A model generated the notes under the pieces. The model ran no database searches. It was not told where the DNA came from and was given only the letters and a program-made list of their open reading frames with translations. A stretch of 64,000 nucleotides of DNA. Source: JADLGL01 sp963732865. Its GTDB lineage: Bacteria > Pseudomonadota > Alphaproteobacteria > Rhizobiales > Kaistiaceae. The stretch is from NCBI GenBank assembly GCA_963732865.1, contig CAVTBC010000004.1, positions 434,001 through 498,000 on the forward strand. The letters are read 5' to 3'. The translations under genes were made by a program, and so were the position numbers. Numbering within the stretch: position 1 is the first letter of the stretch; each line of letters starts with the position of its first letter. Shown piece by piece: positions 1 through 9,015 of this stretch.

Positions 1-732
1 ATACTGCATCGGCGCCGGATCGGACGCGGTGGCGGCGACGATGATCGAATATTCGAGCGCGCCGTTTTCCTCGAGCGTGCGCACCAGCTGGGCAACGCTT
101 GAGCGCTTCTGGCCGATGGCGACGTAGATGCAATAGAGCTTCTTCGATTCGTCGCTGGTGGCGTTGACGGTCTTCTGGTTGAGGATGGTGTCGAGTGCGA
201 CGGCGGTTTTGCCGGTCTGGCGGTCGCCGATGATCAACTCGCGCTGGCCACGGCCGATCGGGATCAACGCATCGATGGCCTTGAGGCCGGTCTGCATCGG
301 CTCGTGCACCGACTTGCGCGGAATGATGCCCGGCGCCTTGACGTCGACGCGGCGGCGCTCAGTGGCCTTGATCTCGCCCTTGCCGTCGATCGGGTTGCCG
401 AGGCCGTCAACGACGCGGCCGAGCAGGCCCTTGCCGACGGGCACCTCAACAATGGCCTCGGTGCGCTTGACCGTGTCGCCTTCCTTGATGTCGCGGTCGG
501 AGCCGAAGATGACGACGCCGACATTGTCGGTCTCAAGGTTCAGCGCCATCCCGCGGATGCCGCCGGGAAACTCGACCATCTCGCCGGCCTGGACATTGTC
601 GAGGCCGTAGACGCGGGCGATGCCGTCACCGACGGACAGAACCTGGCCGACTTCGGAGACCGCGGTCTCGGTCCCGAAATTCTTGATCTGATCCTTGAGG
701 ATCGAGGAGATTTCAGCGGCGCGAATATCCAT
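1..732 (-). CDS. atpA: F1Fo ATP synthase subunit alpha, N-terminal part (cut by window edge)
   Basis: First 244 residues of the alpha subunit of the housekeeping ATP synthase; the rest lies left of base 1. The product begins MDIRAAEISSILKDQIKNFG, runs through the N-terminal beta-barrel and reaches the P-loop GDRQTGKT, as expected for alpha. The start ATG shares one base with the atpH stop (TGATG), indicating translational coupling in the usual atpHAGDC order on the minus strand. A second, clearly different alpha subunit belongs to the N-ATPase operon near 58 kb; this one has the housekeeping delta gene beside it, which the N-ATPase lacks. Confidence 0.97.
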   Translation of the reverse strand, partial: MDIRAAEISSILKDQIKNFGTETAVSEVGQVLSVGDGIARVYGLDNVQAGEMVEFPGGIRGMALNLETDNVGVVIFGSDRDIKEGDTVKRTEAIVEVPVGKGLLGRVVDGLGNPIDGKGEIKATERRRVDVKAPGIIPRKSVHEPMQTGLKAIDALIPIGRGQRELIIGDRQTGKTAVALDTILNQKTVNATSDESKKLYCIYVAIGQKRSSVAQLVRTLEENGALEYSIIVAATASDPAPMQY

Positions 733-1292
733 CAGCCAGCCTCTTTCATGGCGTATTTCATTGCGTTGAGTTTGGTGCGAAGCGAAGTGTCGATCATGCG
801 GCTGCCGACTTGAACGATGAGCCCGCCGATCAGCGACAGGTCAACCTTCTGGTCAAGCAGAACATCCTTGCCCATGGCGTCTTTCAGCGCCGCCTTGAGC
901 GTGGCGATCTGAGAATCGCTGAGCGGCTCGGCGCTGGTGACGGTGGCAAAGATCTCGCCGCGTTCCTTCGACAGCATCTGCCGGAAGGCGACGATCATCT
1001 CGGGGATGGCGAACAGCCGCCGGTTCGTCGCCGCGACCTTGATGAGGTTGCTGGCGAGGCCGTCGATGCCTGCCTTGTCGAGCACGGCGCCAACGGCGCG
1101 CGTCTGCTCCTCCGAGGAGAATACCGGGCTCTTCACGAGACGCAGCAGATCTTCAGACTCGTCGAGCAGCGATTGAAAATTGGCGAGGTCGGTGGCGACG
1201 GCATCGAGCGCGCCTTCATCACGCGCCAAGTCAAAAAGCGCGGCGGCGTAGCGCGCGGCGACGCCGGAAACGGTTACTGCCTCATCCGCCAC
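732..1292 (-). CDS. atpH: F1Fo ATP synthase subunit delta
   Basis: 186-residue delta (OSCP-type) subunit, which links the F1 head to the peripheral stalk. Family features visible are the N-terminal VSGVAARYAAALFDLA stretch, the helical N-domain, and the C-terminal GGLIVQVGSRMIDTSLRTKL signature. Length matches the family. It is the first gene of the operon here, with about 200 bases of non-coding DNA before priA, so the operon promoter should lie in 1293-1492, although I cannot define a -35/-10 pair. It overlaps the atpA start by one base. Confidence 0.96.
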   Translation of the reverse strand: MADEAVTVSGVAARYAAALFDLARDEGALDAVATDLANFQSLLDESEDLLRLVKSPVFSSEEQTRAVGAVLDKAGIDGLASNLIKVAATNRRLFAIPEMIVAFRQMLSKERGEIFATVTSAEPLSDSQIATLKAALKDAMGKDVLLDQKVDLSLIGGLIVQVGSRMIDTSLRTKLNAMKYAMKEAG

Positions 1293-1385
1293 TTGTGAAT
1301 TCCTGCTCCCGCGCCCAAGGCTTTTTGGCGGTTGATCCCGCGCTTCTTAAGGCATTGACCGGATTATGAAATGCCGTTCGCTGCA

Positions 1386-1414
1386 GCTTTCGGACATTGC
1401 CCCGCCCCGAAAGC
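1386..1414 (-). repeat. inverted repeat between priA and atpH
   Basis: Perfect 8-base arms, GCTTTCGG (1386-1393) and CCGAAAGC (1407-1414), with a 13-base loop, about 95 bases upstream of the atpH start. No T-tract follows on the minus strand, so it is a weak priA terminator candidate or a leader structure of the ATP synthase mRNA. Confidence 0.35.
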
Positions 1415-1492
1415 CGCGCGTTCCCTAGCATAGGCCCTAGTGGGGGGCAATATGACGGGCCTGCGCAAATGCCGCGATCATGCGTCGCAACG

Positions 1493-3661
1493 TCACATAA
1501 AGCTCTGCGGGTCGACGTCGACCTGCACGCGGACCGATCCTTTCGGCGATGGCGCAGCGGCGATCCAGCGCCGCACATAATCCTGGACGTCGGCGGAACG
1601 CGGCGCATGGACGAGAAGACGGTAGCGATGGCGGCCGCGGATCACCGCCAGTGGCGCCTCCGCGGGACCAAAGACCGAGATGTTCTCCGTGCCTGCCGGC
1701 GCCGCGCGGCGGAGGGCGTTGGCGTGGCCCCGGGCGCTGTCCCGGTCCGGGCCGGTGACGATGAGCGCCACCAGCCGGGCGAAAGGCGGCAGCTGAGCGA
1801 TCCGCCGTTCCTCGATCTCGCGGGAATAGAAGGCCTCGCGGTCGCCGGCGACGATGGCGCGCATGACCGGATGATCAGGGGCGCTGGTCTGGATGATGGC
1901 GCGACTGGCGCCACCGATCCGGCCGGCCCGGCCGGTGACTTGCGACAAGAGCTGGAAGGTGCGCTCGGCAGCGCGCAGGTCGCCATGGGCGAGCGCGAGG
2001 TCGGCATCGACAACGCCGACCAGCCGGAGGAGGGGGAAGTTGTGGCCTTTGGCTACCAGCTGCGTGCCGATGATGATGTCCGCCTCGCCGGCGGCGATGG
2101 CGGCCAATTCGCGCCGGAGGCGTTGGGTTCCGCCGAGCATGTCGCTCGACAGCACCGACAGGCGTGCGTCAGGGAAGCGTTCGGCGACTTCCTCGGCTAG
2201 GCGCTCGACGCCCGGGCCGCAGGCGACGAGGCTGTCATGGTCGCCGCAATTGGGACAGGCTTCCGGCCGTGATTCCGAATGGCCGCAATGATGGCAGACG
2301 AGCTGGCCACGGAAGCGGTGCTCGACCAGCCAGGTCGCGCAATTGGGGCACTGGAAGCGGTGCCCGCAGGTTCGGCAGAGCGTCAGCGGGGCGTAGCCAC
2401 GGCGGTTGAGGAAGAGCAGGGCCTGGTGCTTTTCGCCGAGCGCCTCGCCGATCGCGGTGACCAGGGGCGGCGAAAGCCAACGGCCGCGCTCGGGCGGATC
2501 GGCGCGCAGATCGACGGCGGTGATGTCGGGCAAGCTCGCTCCGGCGAACCGGTCGGGCAGTTCGAGGCGGCGATAGCGGCCGAGATCGGCGTTGACGCGG
2601 CTTTCGATCGACGGTGTCGCGGACGAAAGGATCACCGGGAAATCGCCGATGCGGCCGCGTACCACGGCCATGTCGCGGGCGTGATAGGTGACGCCTTCTT
2701 CCTGCTTGTAGGCCGGGTCGTGCTCCTCATCGACGACGATGAGGCGGAGGTCGGGGAAGGGCAGGAACAGCGCTGAACGGGCGCCGACAACAGCGCGGAC
2801 AGATCCCGCCGCGACCCCGCGCCAAAGCCGCTCGCGGATGCGCGGTGGGACATCGGAATGCCACTCGCCGGGGCGCTGGCCGAAACGGCCGGCGAAGCGG
2901 TCGAGAAAATCCGTCGTGAGGGAAATCTCGGGCAGGAGGATCAGCACCTGACCGCCGTTGCGCAATGCCTCGGCGACCGCCTCGAAATAGACCTCCGTCT
3001 TGCCCGATCCGGTGATGCCGTCGATCAGCGTGACGGAAAAGCCGCCATCGGCCGTCTCGCGGATGGCCTGGGCGGCGGCCGCCTGGCCGTCATTGAGATC
3101 CGGGGCGGCGAAGTCAGGCTCGGGCGGCATCGCCACGGGAGGCGGTGGGAGTTCGACGATCTCCAGCGTTCCGGCATCGACCAGGCCCTGGATCACGCCG
3201 GGGCTCACCCCAGCGGCGCCGGCAAGCCCGCTCTTCGACCAGGCGAGACCGTCGGCAACGATATCGAGCACCTTCTGCCGGGCGGTTGTCATCCGCTCAG
3301 GCGGCGGACCGGCGAGCCGCAGCCCTGAGCGCGGCGATTCCGCCGCGAGAGCACCGGGCGTGCGCAGCACCATGCGCAGCACCATGCCGCGGGTGGTCAG
3401 CGTGTACCCGGCCACCCAATCGACGAAGGCGCGGGTCTCCTGTGGCAGCGGCGGGCCATCGAACTTGCCGACGATTTCGCGCAGGCGGTTCGACGTGCGG
3501 TCGAGGTCGGGGGGATCGTCCCAGACGACGCCGACGACGTCCCGCGTCGCCAGCGGCACCTCGACAATGTCGCCGGGCGCAAGCGGCACGCCGGGAGGGG
3601 CGCGGTAGCTGTAGGGGCCCTCGACCGCGAAAGGGAGGAGGACGGACACGATGGCAGCCAT
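1493..3661 (-). CDS. priA: primosomal protein N' (PriA helicase)
   Basis: Superfamily 2 DNA helicase that restarts stalled replication forks and loads DnaB through the primosome. Visible in order are the N-terminal DNA-binding region, Walker A GITGSGKTEVY, the DEEH box in VVDEEHDPAYKQEE, and an eight-cysteine zinc-binding insert (CRTCGHRFQCPNC, then CHHC and CPNC), followed by the C-terminal helicase lobe with VTGRAGR. An in-frame ATG lies 63 bases further upstream at 3724, but I prefer the ATG at 3661 because GGAG sits six bases before it and the product then begins MAAIVSVLLPFAVEGPYSY, as in relatives; none is seen before 3724. It is 722 residues long. The same strand continues into atpH. 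Confidence 0.95.
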   Translation of the reverse strand: MAAIVSVLLPFAVEGPYSYRAPPGVPLAPGDIVEVPLATRDVVGVVWDDPPDLDRTSNRLREIVGKFDGPPLPQETRAFVDWVAGYTLTTRGMVLRMVLRTPGALAAESPRSGLRLAGPPPERMTTARQKVLDIVADGLAWSKSGLAGAAGVSPGVIQGLVDAGTLEIVELPPPPVAMPPEPDFAAPDLNDGQAAAAQAIRETADGGFSVTLIDGITGSGKTEVYFEAVAEALRNGGQVLILLPEISLTTDFLDRFAGRFGQRPGEWHSDVPPRIRERLWRGVAAGSVRAVVGARSALFLPFPDLRLIVVDEEHDPAYKQEEGVTYHARDMAVVRGRIGDFPVILSSATPSIESRVNADLGRYRRLELPDRFAGASLPDITAVDLRADPPERGRWLSPPLVTAIGEALGEKHQALLFLNRRGYAPLTLCRTCGHRFQCPNCATWLVEHRFRGQLVCHHCGHSESRPEACPNCGDHDSLVACGPGVERLAEEVAERFPDARLSVLSSDMLGGTQRLRRELAAIAAGEADIIIGTQLVAKGHNFPLLRLVGVVDADLALAHGDLRAAERTFQLLSQVTGRAGRIGGASRAIIQTSAPDHPVMRAIVAGDREAFYSREIEERRIAQLPPFARLVALIVTGPDRDSARGHANALRRAAPAGTENISVFGPAEAPLAVIRGRHRYRLLVHAPRSADVQDYVRRWIAAAPSPKGSVRVQVDVDPQSFM

Positions 3662-3772
3662 GCCGGTCTCCGTGCCAGAGGCCAACGCGGCTGTTTCACC
3701 CGATTCGGAAAGCCGTCGATCCATGTGAGAACAATGCCGGAACGAAGCGGGCAGGGGAAGCGCGTTTCTGTC

Positions 3773-5371
3773 CTACTGGAAGAAGCCCATCTGTCTCAGC
3801 TGCCCGCTATCGCGCGGGAGTTCGACGTCGCCCGGGACGAAACCATTACCGGCGAAAATGTAGGCCAACAGCAGCGCGATCTGGCCGTCATCCTGCACGA
3901 CGTCGGCGGCGTGACCGGTGAGGAAGGCGTATAGATCGTTGACAGTTCCGCCGAACCAATGATTGCGGAAGTCCTGGCCCACCAGCGGCGGAATGAAGCC
4001 GGCGCCACCCGGGGGCGCGACGCCGCTGAGGTTCGGGCCGTGGCAGGCGTCGCAGGTCAATTGGACATACCAGAGTGCTCCGGAATTGCGCTGCGAATTG
4101 GTGAAGGTCAGCGGCATCAGATCCGCCCGCGCCACACCGATGCCAAGGAGTTCGTTGCCGGCCAGCGGCGCGATAGTGTCCGCCAAAGTGCGTAGATAGG
4201 CGATGACGGCGGCCCGGTCGTCGGGGTCGCTGATGCCGACGAAGCCCATGCGCGTGCCCGGAATGGCAACGGCCGGGTTTTCCAGGAACGCGTCGAGGCG
4301 GTTGACCGTCCACACGGCGCCTTCCGCGTTCAGGGTCTGGAAGGCCAGCGAATAGCTGAAGCCCGCCGCTGCCGCGACCGGTCCGCCGACGATGTTGAAG
4401 AGATTTGGTCCAAAAAGCGTATCGCCCTCGCTGGTGAAGCGATGGCAGCTGGCGCAGCGCCCGGCCGCCAAGGCCTCGCCGTCGGCCGGATCGGCGGCGG
4501 CGATGCGCGCCAGCAGTTCCGGGTCGTTGCCGGCGACGTCCGGCGCGGGCGCGAGCGTCTTGAGATAGGCGATCACATTGGCCCGGTTCTGGTCGTCGGC
4601 GATGCCCCCCAGCGTCATCGACGTCCCCGGCGCGGCGCCGGTCGGATCGGCGAGAAATGCGTTCAGCCTCGCTGGCGTCCAAACGAGGCCGAGGTCATTC
4701 ATTTCCTGGAGTGCCGGGGAATAGTCGAAGCCACGCTGGGCTCCGGCGGCGGCGCCGAAAATACCGAACAGAACCGGCCCTTCCTGCGCGCCGCCATGCT
4801 GTTGTTCCTCGCGGAAGGAATGGCAGCCGGTGCAACGCTGGGCGTAGCTGTGCCCGGCTTCCGCGTCGCCCGTCTCGATCATGGCCGCCATTTCGGGCGT
4901 CAACGCAGGCTCTTCGGCGTTCAGGACCGAAAGCGCGGCGCCCCCCGACGTTTCCGCGGGAATGTTTCCTGCCGTGTTGGCCGGTGTGGCCGCGCTTGCC
5001 GCAGGGGCGGGCGCCGCATCGCCCGCCACGGGCGGTGCGGATTCGGTGGTGGCGGCTGGGGCCGCCGATTCGGCGGCTGGCGGCGTTGCCGGTTCCGCCG
5101 CGGGGGTGGGTTCGCTGCCTGCGGCGACCGGAGCGGATTCGGGGACGGCTGGCGTTTCCTCTGCCCGGGGCGGGCTAGAAACGGCCGGCGCTGAAGCCAG
5201 CGTGGCCTCGCTTGCCACCGCGGCTTCGCCGGCCGTGCTGACCGGGGCGGCCGTGCTGCCGCTATCGCTTGCGGTTTCGTCGTTGCCGCTACCGCATGCC
5301 GACAGCAGCAAAGCAACCGCGAACGCCGCCGCAGCGGTGCAAATGCGCCCCGGTGATCGCCTTGTAGTCAC
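3773..5371 (-). CDS. triheme c-type cytochrome lipoprotein
   Basis: 532-residue exported electron-transfer protein. A signal peptide ends in a lipobox, LLLSAC with Cys26, so it should be lipid-anchored. Residues 27-160 are an Ala/Pro/Glu/Ser-rich tether, followed by three cytochrome c domains with heme motifs CTGCH (180-184), CASCH (306-310) and CDACH (440-444). The first two domains resemble class I cytochromes, each with a GTSM or GTRM segment that can supply the distal Met. The third is different, with no obvious Met in that place and a GNGFVPGDVELP tail as in cytochrome domains of dehydrogenase complexes. No catalytic partner is adjacent. A role as periplasmic electron carrier is inferred. 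Confidence 0.85.
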   Translation of the reverse strand: MTTRRSPGRICTAAAAFAVALLLSACGSGNDETASDSGSTAAPVSTAGEAAVASEATLASAPAVSSPPRAEETPAVPESAPVAAGSEPTPAAEPATPPAAESAAPAATTESAPPVAGDAAPAPAASAATPANTAGNIPAETSGGAALSVLNAEEPALTPEMAAMIETGDAEAGHSYAQRCTGCHSFREEQQHGGAQEGPVLFGIFGAAAGAQRGFDYSPALQEMNDLGLVWTPARLNAFLADPTGAAPGTSMTLGGIADDQNRANVIAYLKTLAPAPDVAGNDPELLARIAAADPADGEALAAGRCASCHRFTSEGDTLFGPNLFNIVGGPVAAAAGFSYSLAFQTLNAEGAVWTVNRLDAFLENPAVAIPGTRMGFVGISDPDDRAAVIAYLRTLADTIAPLAGNELLGIGVARADLMPLTFTNSQRNSGALWYVQLTCDACHGPNLSGVAPPGGAGFIPPLVGQDFRNHWFGGTVNDLYAFLTGHAADVVQDDGQIALLLAYIFAGNGFVPGDVELPRDSGQLRQMGFFQ

Positions 5372-5629
5372 CTTACCCAGTGTCTTCGTTTCGGAGCGAG
5401 CGAAGTCTTGCCCGAAATCCCCTCGTAAGTTCTGTTCTGTTTTGCCATTCTTCTCGCGGCCCGCCTGCCGCTGTTGATGCGATGATGACCGCGAATCCGC
5501 CGAACGGCAACAGCCGGCGTTGCCCCGTCAGGCAGAAAAGACCGGTCCGAATCTGATCAATCTCAAATCGAGATCGATGCCGAAGGTGCACTCTGCCTTG
5601 GCAACCGAACAAACTGGAAAGGATGCGAG

Positions 5630-5872
5630 ATGGCCAATTTGAAGATTCGCGTTTTCCGCGGCAGCGAACCGGAGGCGACCATCACGATTCCAGGGAGCGC
5701 GCTCAAGGTGGCGTCCGGCCTCATTCCGAAGGCGGCCGCCGAGGCCTTGCACAACAAGGGCATCGACCTCGACGAGATCATGAAGCTCGCGGAGAACCCC
5801 GATGCGCTTGGGCAACTGATCGAGGTGGAAGGCCACACATCGAACGAGCGGATCGTGATCTCGCTCGAATAG
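5630..5872 (+). CDS. small conserved protein resembling the SHOCT-like/YvlB segment
   Basis: 80-residue protein without signal peptide or membrane segment. The pattern LKIRVFRG...TITIPGSALKVASGLIP...GIDLDEIMKL...IVISLE recalls the short beta-alpha-beta segment found in YvlB/DUF4097 and LiaX-like proteins, but I assign it only loosely. The ATG at 5630 follows a GGATGCGAG stretch that can serve as ribosome binding site. It stands alone between a divergent cytochrome gene and xerC. The 258 bases before it contain only a weak 6-base hairpin at about 5506-5524. Confidence 0.6.
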   Translation: MANLKIRVFRGSEPEATITIPGSALKVASGLIPKAAAEALHNKGIDLDEIMKLAENPDALGQLIEVEGHTSNERIVISLE

Positions 5873-5952
5873 GCATGGCGGCGCCGTAAAGGCGCCCTTA
5901 AACGCTCAGGGCCATTGAATGGGGCCTCGAAGCCGACGGAGCTTGCCGGCCT

Positions 5953-6930
5953 ATGCCCCGCGCCGCGTCCACTGCCGAGCCCCTCATTGCCGCTGCGCCT
6001 GATCTTGCCGCGGCGATCACGCGCTGGCGCGCTCATCTGGCATCGGAGCGGCGTCTGGCCGCCAATACGTTGGAGGCCTATGGCCGCGACGTCTGGCAAT
6101 TCCTCGGCTTCATCACCGGGCATCTTGGCGGGCCGCCGAGCGTGGCGGATATTGCCGGGCTCAGCACAGCAGATTTGCGCGGCTTCCTGGCGGCGCGGCG
6201 GCGCGAAGGTGTCGGAGCGCGGACGCTGGCGCGCGGCCTCTCGGGCGTGCGGTCGCTGATGCGTTTCCTCGAACGCGAGACCGGGGCCAGCGCGGCAGCG
6301 CTGCGGGCGCTGCGTACGCCGAAGCAGCCCAAGACGTTGCCGAAACCAATCGACGCCGCGCGCGCCCGGCGCCTCACCGACGCGGACGAACAGCTTGCAG
6401 AAACGCCGTGGATCGCGACGCGCAATGCGGCGGTTCTGTCGCTCCTTTATGGGTCAGGCCTGCGCATCTCCGAGGCGCTCGGATTGAAGCGCGGCGAAGC
6501 GCCGGTGCCCGGCGTCGAAACGTTGCGCATTATCGGCAAAGGCAGCAAACCCCGCCTCGTGCCGGTGCTGCCGGTCGTTGCCGAATCCGTTGCGGCCTAT
6601 CTCCGCCTCTGCCCCTATGTGCTGGGTCCCGAGGCACCGCTTTTCGTCGGCGCCCGCGGTGGCCCCCTCAGTGCGCGCGTCGTGCAGAAGGCCATGGAGG
6701 GCATGCGCTCGGCGCTCGGCCTGCCGCCCACCGCGACGCCGCACGCCCTACGACATTCCTTCGCGACGCATCTGCTTTCGGCAAGCGGCGATCTGCGCAC
6801 GGTGCAGGAGCTTCTCGGCCATGCGAGCCTGTCGACGACGCAGGTCTACACGGCCGTCGAAGGCGAGCGCCTGCTGGCGGTCTATGATCAGGCCCATCCG
6901 CGTTCGCGCGCTCCGGGCCGACAGGCCTGA
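5953..6930 (+). CDS. xerC: tyrosine recombinase XerC
   Basis: 325-residue tyrosine recombinase that resolves chromosome dimers at dif together with XerD. The N-terminal SAM-like DNA-binding domain (about 18-110) is followed by the catalytic domain with the full set of active residues: Arg171 in SGLRISE, Lys196, His264 and Arg267 in HALRHSF, His290 in LGHASLSTTQ and the nucleophile Tyr299. The complete catalytic set and the housekeeping setting beside priA argue for Xer rather than a phage integrase. A strong terminator follows at 7029. Confidence 0.93.
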   Translation: MPRAASTAEPLIAAAPDLAAAITRWRAHLASERRLAANTLEAYGRDVWQFLGFITGHLGGPPSVADIAGLSTADLRGFLAARRREGVGARTLARGLSGVRSLMRFLERETGASAAALRALRTPKQPKTLPKPIDAARARRLTDADEQLAETPWIATRNAAVLSLLYGSGLRISEALGLKRGEAPVPGVETLRIIGKGSKPRLVPVLPVVAESVAAYLRLCPYVLGPEAPLFVGARGGPLSARVVQKAMEGMRSALGLPPTATPHALRHSFATHLLSASGDLRTVQELLGHASLSTTQVYTAVEGERLLAVYDQAHPRSRAPGRQA

Positions 6931-7028
6931 ACGGCGGCTGAACGGGCGCTTCACATCAGCTTCAAGCGGCGGTGGCTAAGTCCTGCAGCGTGAGCCCTCC
7001 ACAAAAGGCTCCGTTTCCATCCACCTTC

Positions 7029-7055
7029 GGCCCCGCCTATTGGCGGGGCCTTTTC
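7029..7055 (+). terminator. Rho-independent terminator after xerC
   Basis: Nine-base GC-rich perfect stem (7029-7037 with 7042-7050), loop TATT, then TTTTC. About 100 bases downstream of the xerC stop. Confidence 0.85.
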
Positions 7056-7251
7056 TCGGGGTGGCATCATCGCAATCGCGGTGATAAACCACCGGCCATG
7101 CGCACGCCGTTCCGCAAGATTTGGAACCTTATTCCCGCTCTCGGCCGGGCGGCGCCTTAGCGCGTTCATTTTTCCCCGGCCCGCAGCGTTCGCGGAGCCG
7201 GCTAAATCCCGATCCAGCTCCGTGTTCCGCCGGCCCAACCGGAACCTTGCC

Positions 7252-8217
7252 ATGTCGGCGGAGCCGTCCCCACCTGTCCTGGCCGAACCCACGGCGCCCG
7301 CCGTGGGCTCGCAGTCCCTTCGCGCCGGCTATGTCTTCGCCGCGCTCGGCGCGCTGCTGTTCGCGGCGAAGGGCGTCATCATCAAGCTGACCTATGCCGA
7401 GGGCGTCGATGCTGAGACGCTGCTCGCCATGCGTCTCGGCATCGCGCTGCCGATCTATCTGGTGATCGGCGCGATGTCGCTGCGTGACCGGATGCGCCAG
7501 GGGCGGGGTCTGCCGAGCTTTCGCCTGGTGACCGCGACTGCGGCGGTGGGCGTCCTTGGCTACTATGTCGCCAGCTATGCCGACTTCCTCGGCCTGCAAT
7601 ACATCTCCGCCCAGTTCGAGCGGATGATCCTGTTCACCTATCCGCTATTCGTGGTGCTGTTCGGCGCGCTGTTCTTCGGATTGCCGGCGAGCCGTTCCGC
7701 GCTGGTGGCGATCGGCGTTGCCTATGCCGGCCTCGGCGTCATCTTTGTCGGCCGCTTGCAGGCATTTGGTTCCGACGTCGTCCTTGGCGCGGCCTTTGTC
7801 ATTGTCGCGGCGCTTGCCTTCGCATTCTACCAATTGCTGGCCAAACCGCTGATCGGCGCGGTCGGGCCGCGTCTCTTCACCTGCATCGCGATGGGTGGCG
7901 CTGCGGCGGCGTCGCTGACGCAGTTCTTCGTGACGCACTCCGTCTCGGATCTGGCGGTCGATACAACAGCCTTTTGGTACACGGTTCTGCTGGCGCTCGG
8001 GGCGACGGTCGCTCCGTCATTCCTGCTGGCGGCGGCGCTGCACCGCATCTCGGCGCAGGCGAATTCGACGATCGGCATGCTGAGTCCGATCGCGACGCTT
8101 GTCCTGGCCTGGGTCGTGCTCGGGGAAACGCTCGGCGTTACCGACGTTATCGGCGTCGGTCTCGTCCTATGCGGCGTCGGCTGGATGACGTTCCGCGACA
8201 GCCGGGTTGCTGCCTGA
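7252..8217 (+). CDS. DMT-superfamily (EamA) transporter
   Basis: 321-residue inner-membrane protein with about ten hydrophobic helices in two homologous halves, the EamA layout of drug/metabolite exporters. The first half starts GYVFAALGALLFAAKGVIIK. The second ends with the family pattern ISAQANSTIGMLSPIATLVLAWVVLGE, split here as SPIATLVLAWVVLGE. An in-frame start at 7081 would add a basic, proline-rich leader unlike the family; the ATG at 7252 (MSAEPSPPVLAEP) is preferred. Substrate cannot be told from sequence. Confidence 0.85.
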   Translation: MSAEPSPPVLAEPTAPAVGSQSLRAGYVFAALGALLFAAKGVIIKLTYAEGVDAETLLAMRLGIALPIYLVIGAMSLRDRMRQGRGLPSFRLVTATAAVGVLGYYVASYADFLGLQYISAQFERMILFTYPLFVVLFGALFFGLPASRSALVAIGVAYAGLGVIFVGRLQAFGSDVVLGAAFVIVAALAFAFYQLLAKPLIGAVGPRLFTCIAMGGAAAASLTQFFVTHSVSDLAVDTTAFWYTVLLALGATVAPSFLLAAALHRISAQANSTIGMLSPIATLVLAWVVLGETLGVTDVIGVGLVLCGVGWMTFRDSRVAA

Positions 8218-8227
8218 GCTAAGGGAT

Positions 8228-8255
8228 GGCGCCCCGCGGATTTCCGCGAGGCGCC
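8228..8255. terminator. shared hairpin between convergent genes
   Basis: Twelve-base stem with one mismatch (8228-8239 with 8244-8255), loop ATTT, placed exactly between the 3' ends of the EamA gene and the convergent exported-protein gene. No long T-tract on either side, so moderate support. Confidence 0.5.
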
Positions 8256-8269
8256 GGAATTGGTGCCGT

Positions 8270-8893
8270 CTATTGCTTGCCGACCGGGGCGTTGGTCTGG
8301 GTCGTGGTGGAAAGGCCGCCCGTCGCGACGGTGGTCAGCTGCATGTAGAAATAGTTCTCGCTGACATTGGCCAGGGCATAATAGGTGACGCCGTCACCAA
8401 CCTGCTCCCAAGTGCCGTCCTCGCCGCCATCATAGGGCTGAACCTCGCCGTCGACGTCGTAGATCTGCTGGACGTCCTCGAGCGACGGCGGATTGGGAAC
8501 CGAATTGGCAGTGAACGAGCAATAGGTGATCTGCCCGGCCGGATAGGTCTCGATCAGGGAGAAGATCGAGACGCTGGTGCCGTCGGAATAGGTCTTGGAC
8601 GCATCGATTTCCCAGACGTAAGGCCCGTTGGAATCGGAATAGTCGATCGACCAGCCGTCCGCCGTCATCTGGTTCTGGGCGTCGGTCAGATCGCCCGACA
8701 GAAGGGCGCAGTAGTCGATGCTGTCCTCGATAAGATTGGGAGCCTGGCCGGTCGGCGTGGCCGGGCCTTTCTGCGCCGCGGCCTGGGTTGCGAACAGCGC
8801 AAGCAAAATCACCGTCGCCAGAGCGGTGAGGCTCAGCGGAAGGAAGTCGCGCACAACGGCTCGGGCCGCCGGAATGTTGGTCAGTCTCGCCAT
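8270..8893 (-). CDS. exported protein of unknown function, paralogue of the gene at 33631
   Basis: 207 residues with an N-terminal hydrophobic signal (LTALATVILLALFATQAAA) and predicted cleavage before QKGPATP. The mature domain has two conserved Cys positions, in DSIDYCALL and GQITYCSF, and the core ADGWSIDYSDSNGPY. The same pattern occurs in the product of 33631-34176: DALAFCAAG, QAAGWNIDD, VQLIYCTY and a C-terminal aromatic Y-F-Y strand. The two form a small local family. No catalytic motif is visible; a secreted or periplasmic location is inferred from the signal peptide. Confidence 0.75.
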   Translation of the reverse strand: MARLTNIPAARAVVRDFLPLSLTALATVILLALFATQAAAQKGPATPTGQAPNLIEDSIDYCALLSGDLTDAQNQMTADGWSIDYSDSNGPYVWEIDASKTYSDGTSVSIFSLIETYPAGQITYCSFTANSVPNPPSLEDVQQIYDVDGEVQPYDGGEDGTWEQVGDGVTYYALANVSENYFYMQLTTVATGGLSTTTQTNAPVGKQ

Positions 8894-9015
8894 GGGACAG
8901 CTCCTGATGGAAAAATCGAACGATACGGCTGCCAGCGGGTTTGGCGCCGCCGGGCGGGCGTTACCTTACAATGCAGGTGTGGCGACGACCAGCGCCACTG
9001 CGACGGGAAGGCTGC

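Noticed and set aside
1397..2200. Long open frame antisense to priA (267 codons)
   Set aside because: High-GC shadow frame; priA has full motif support on the other strand and the antisense product resembles nothing.
5953..6930. Integrase of a genomic island
   Set aside because: Chromosomal XerC with housekeeping neighbours; no attachment-site repeats or tRNA beside it.
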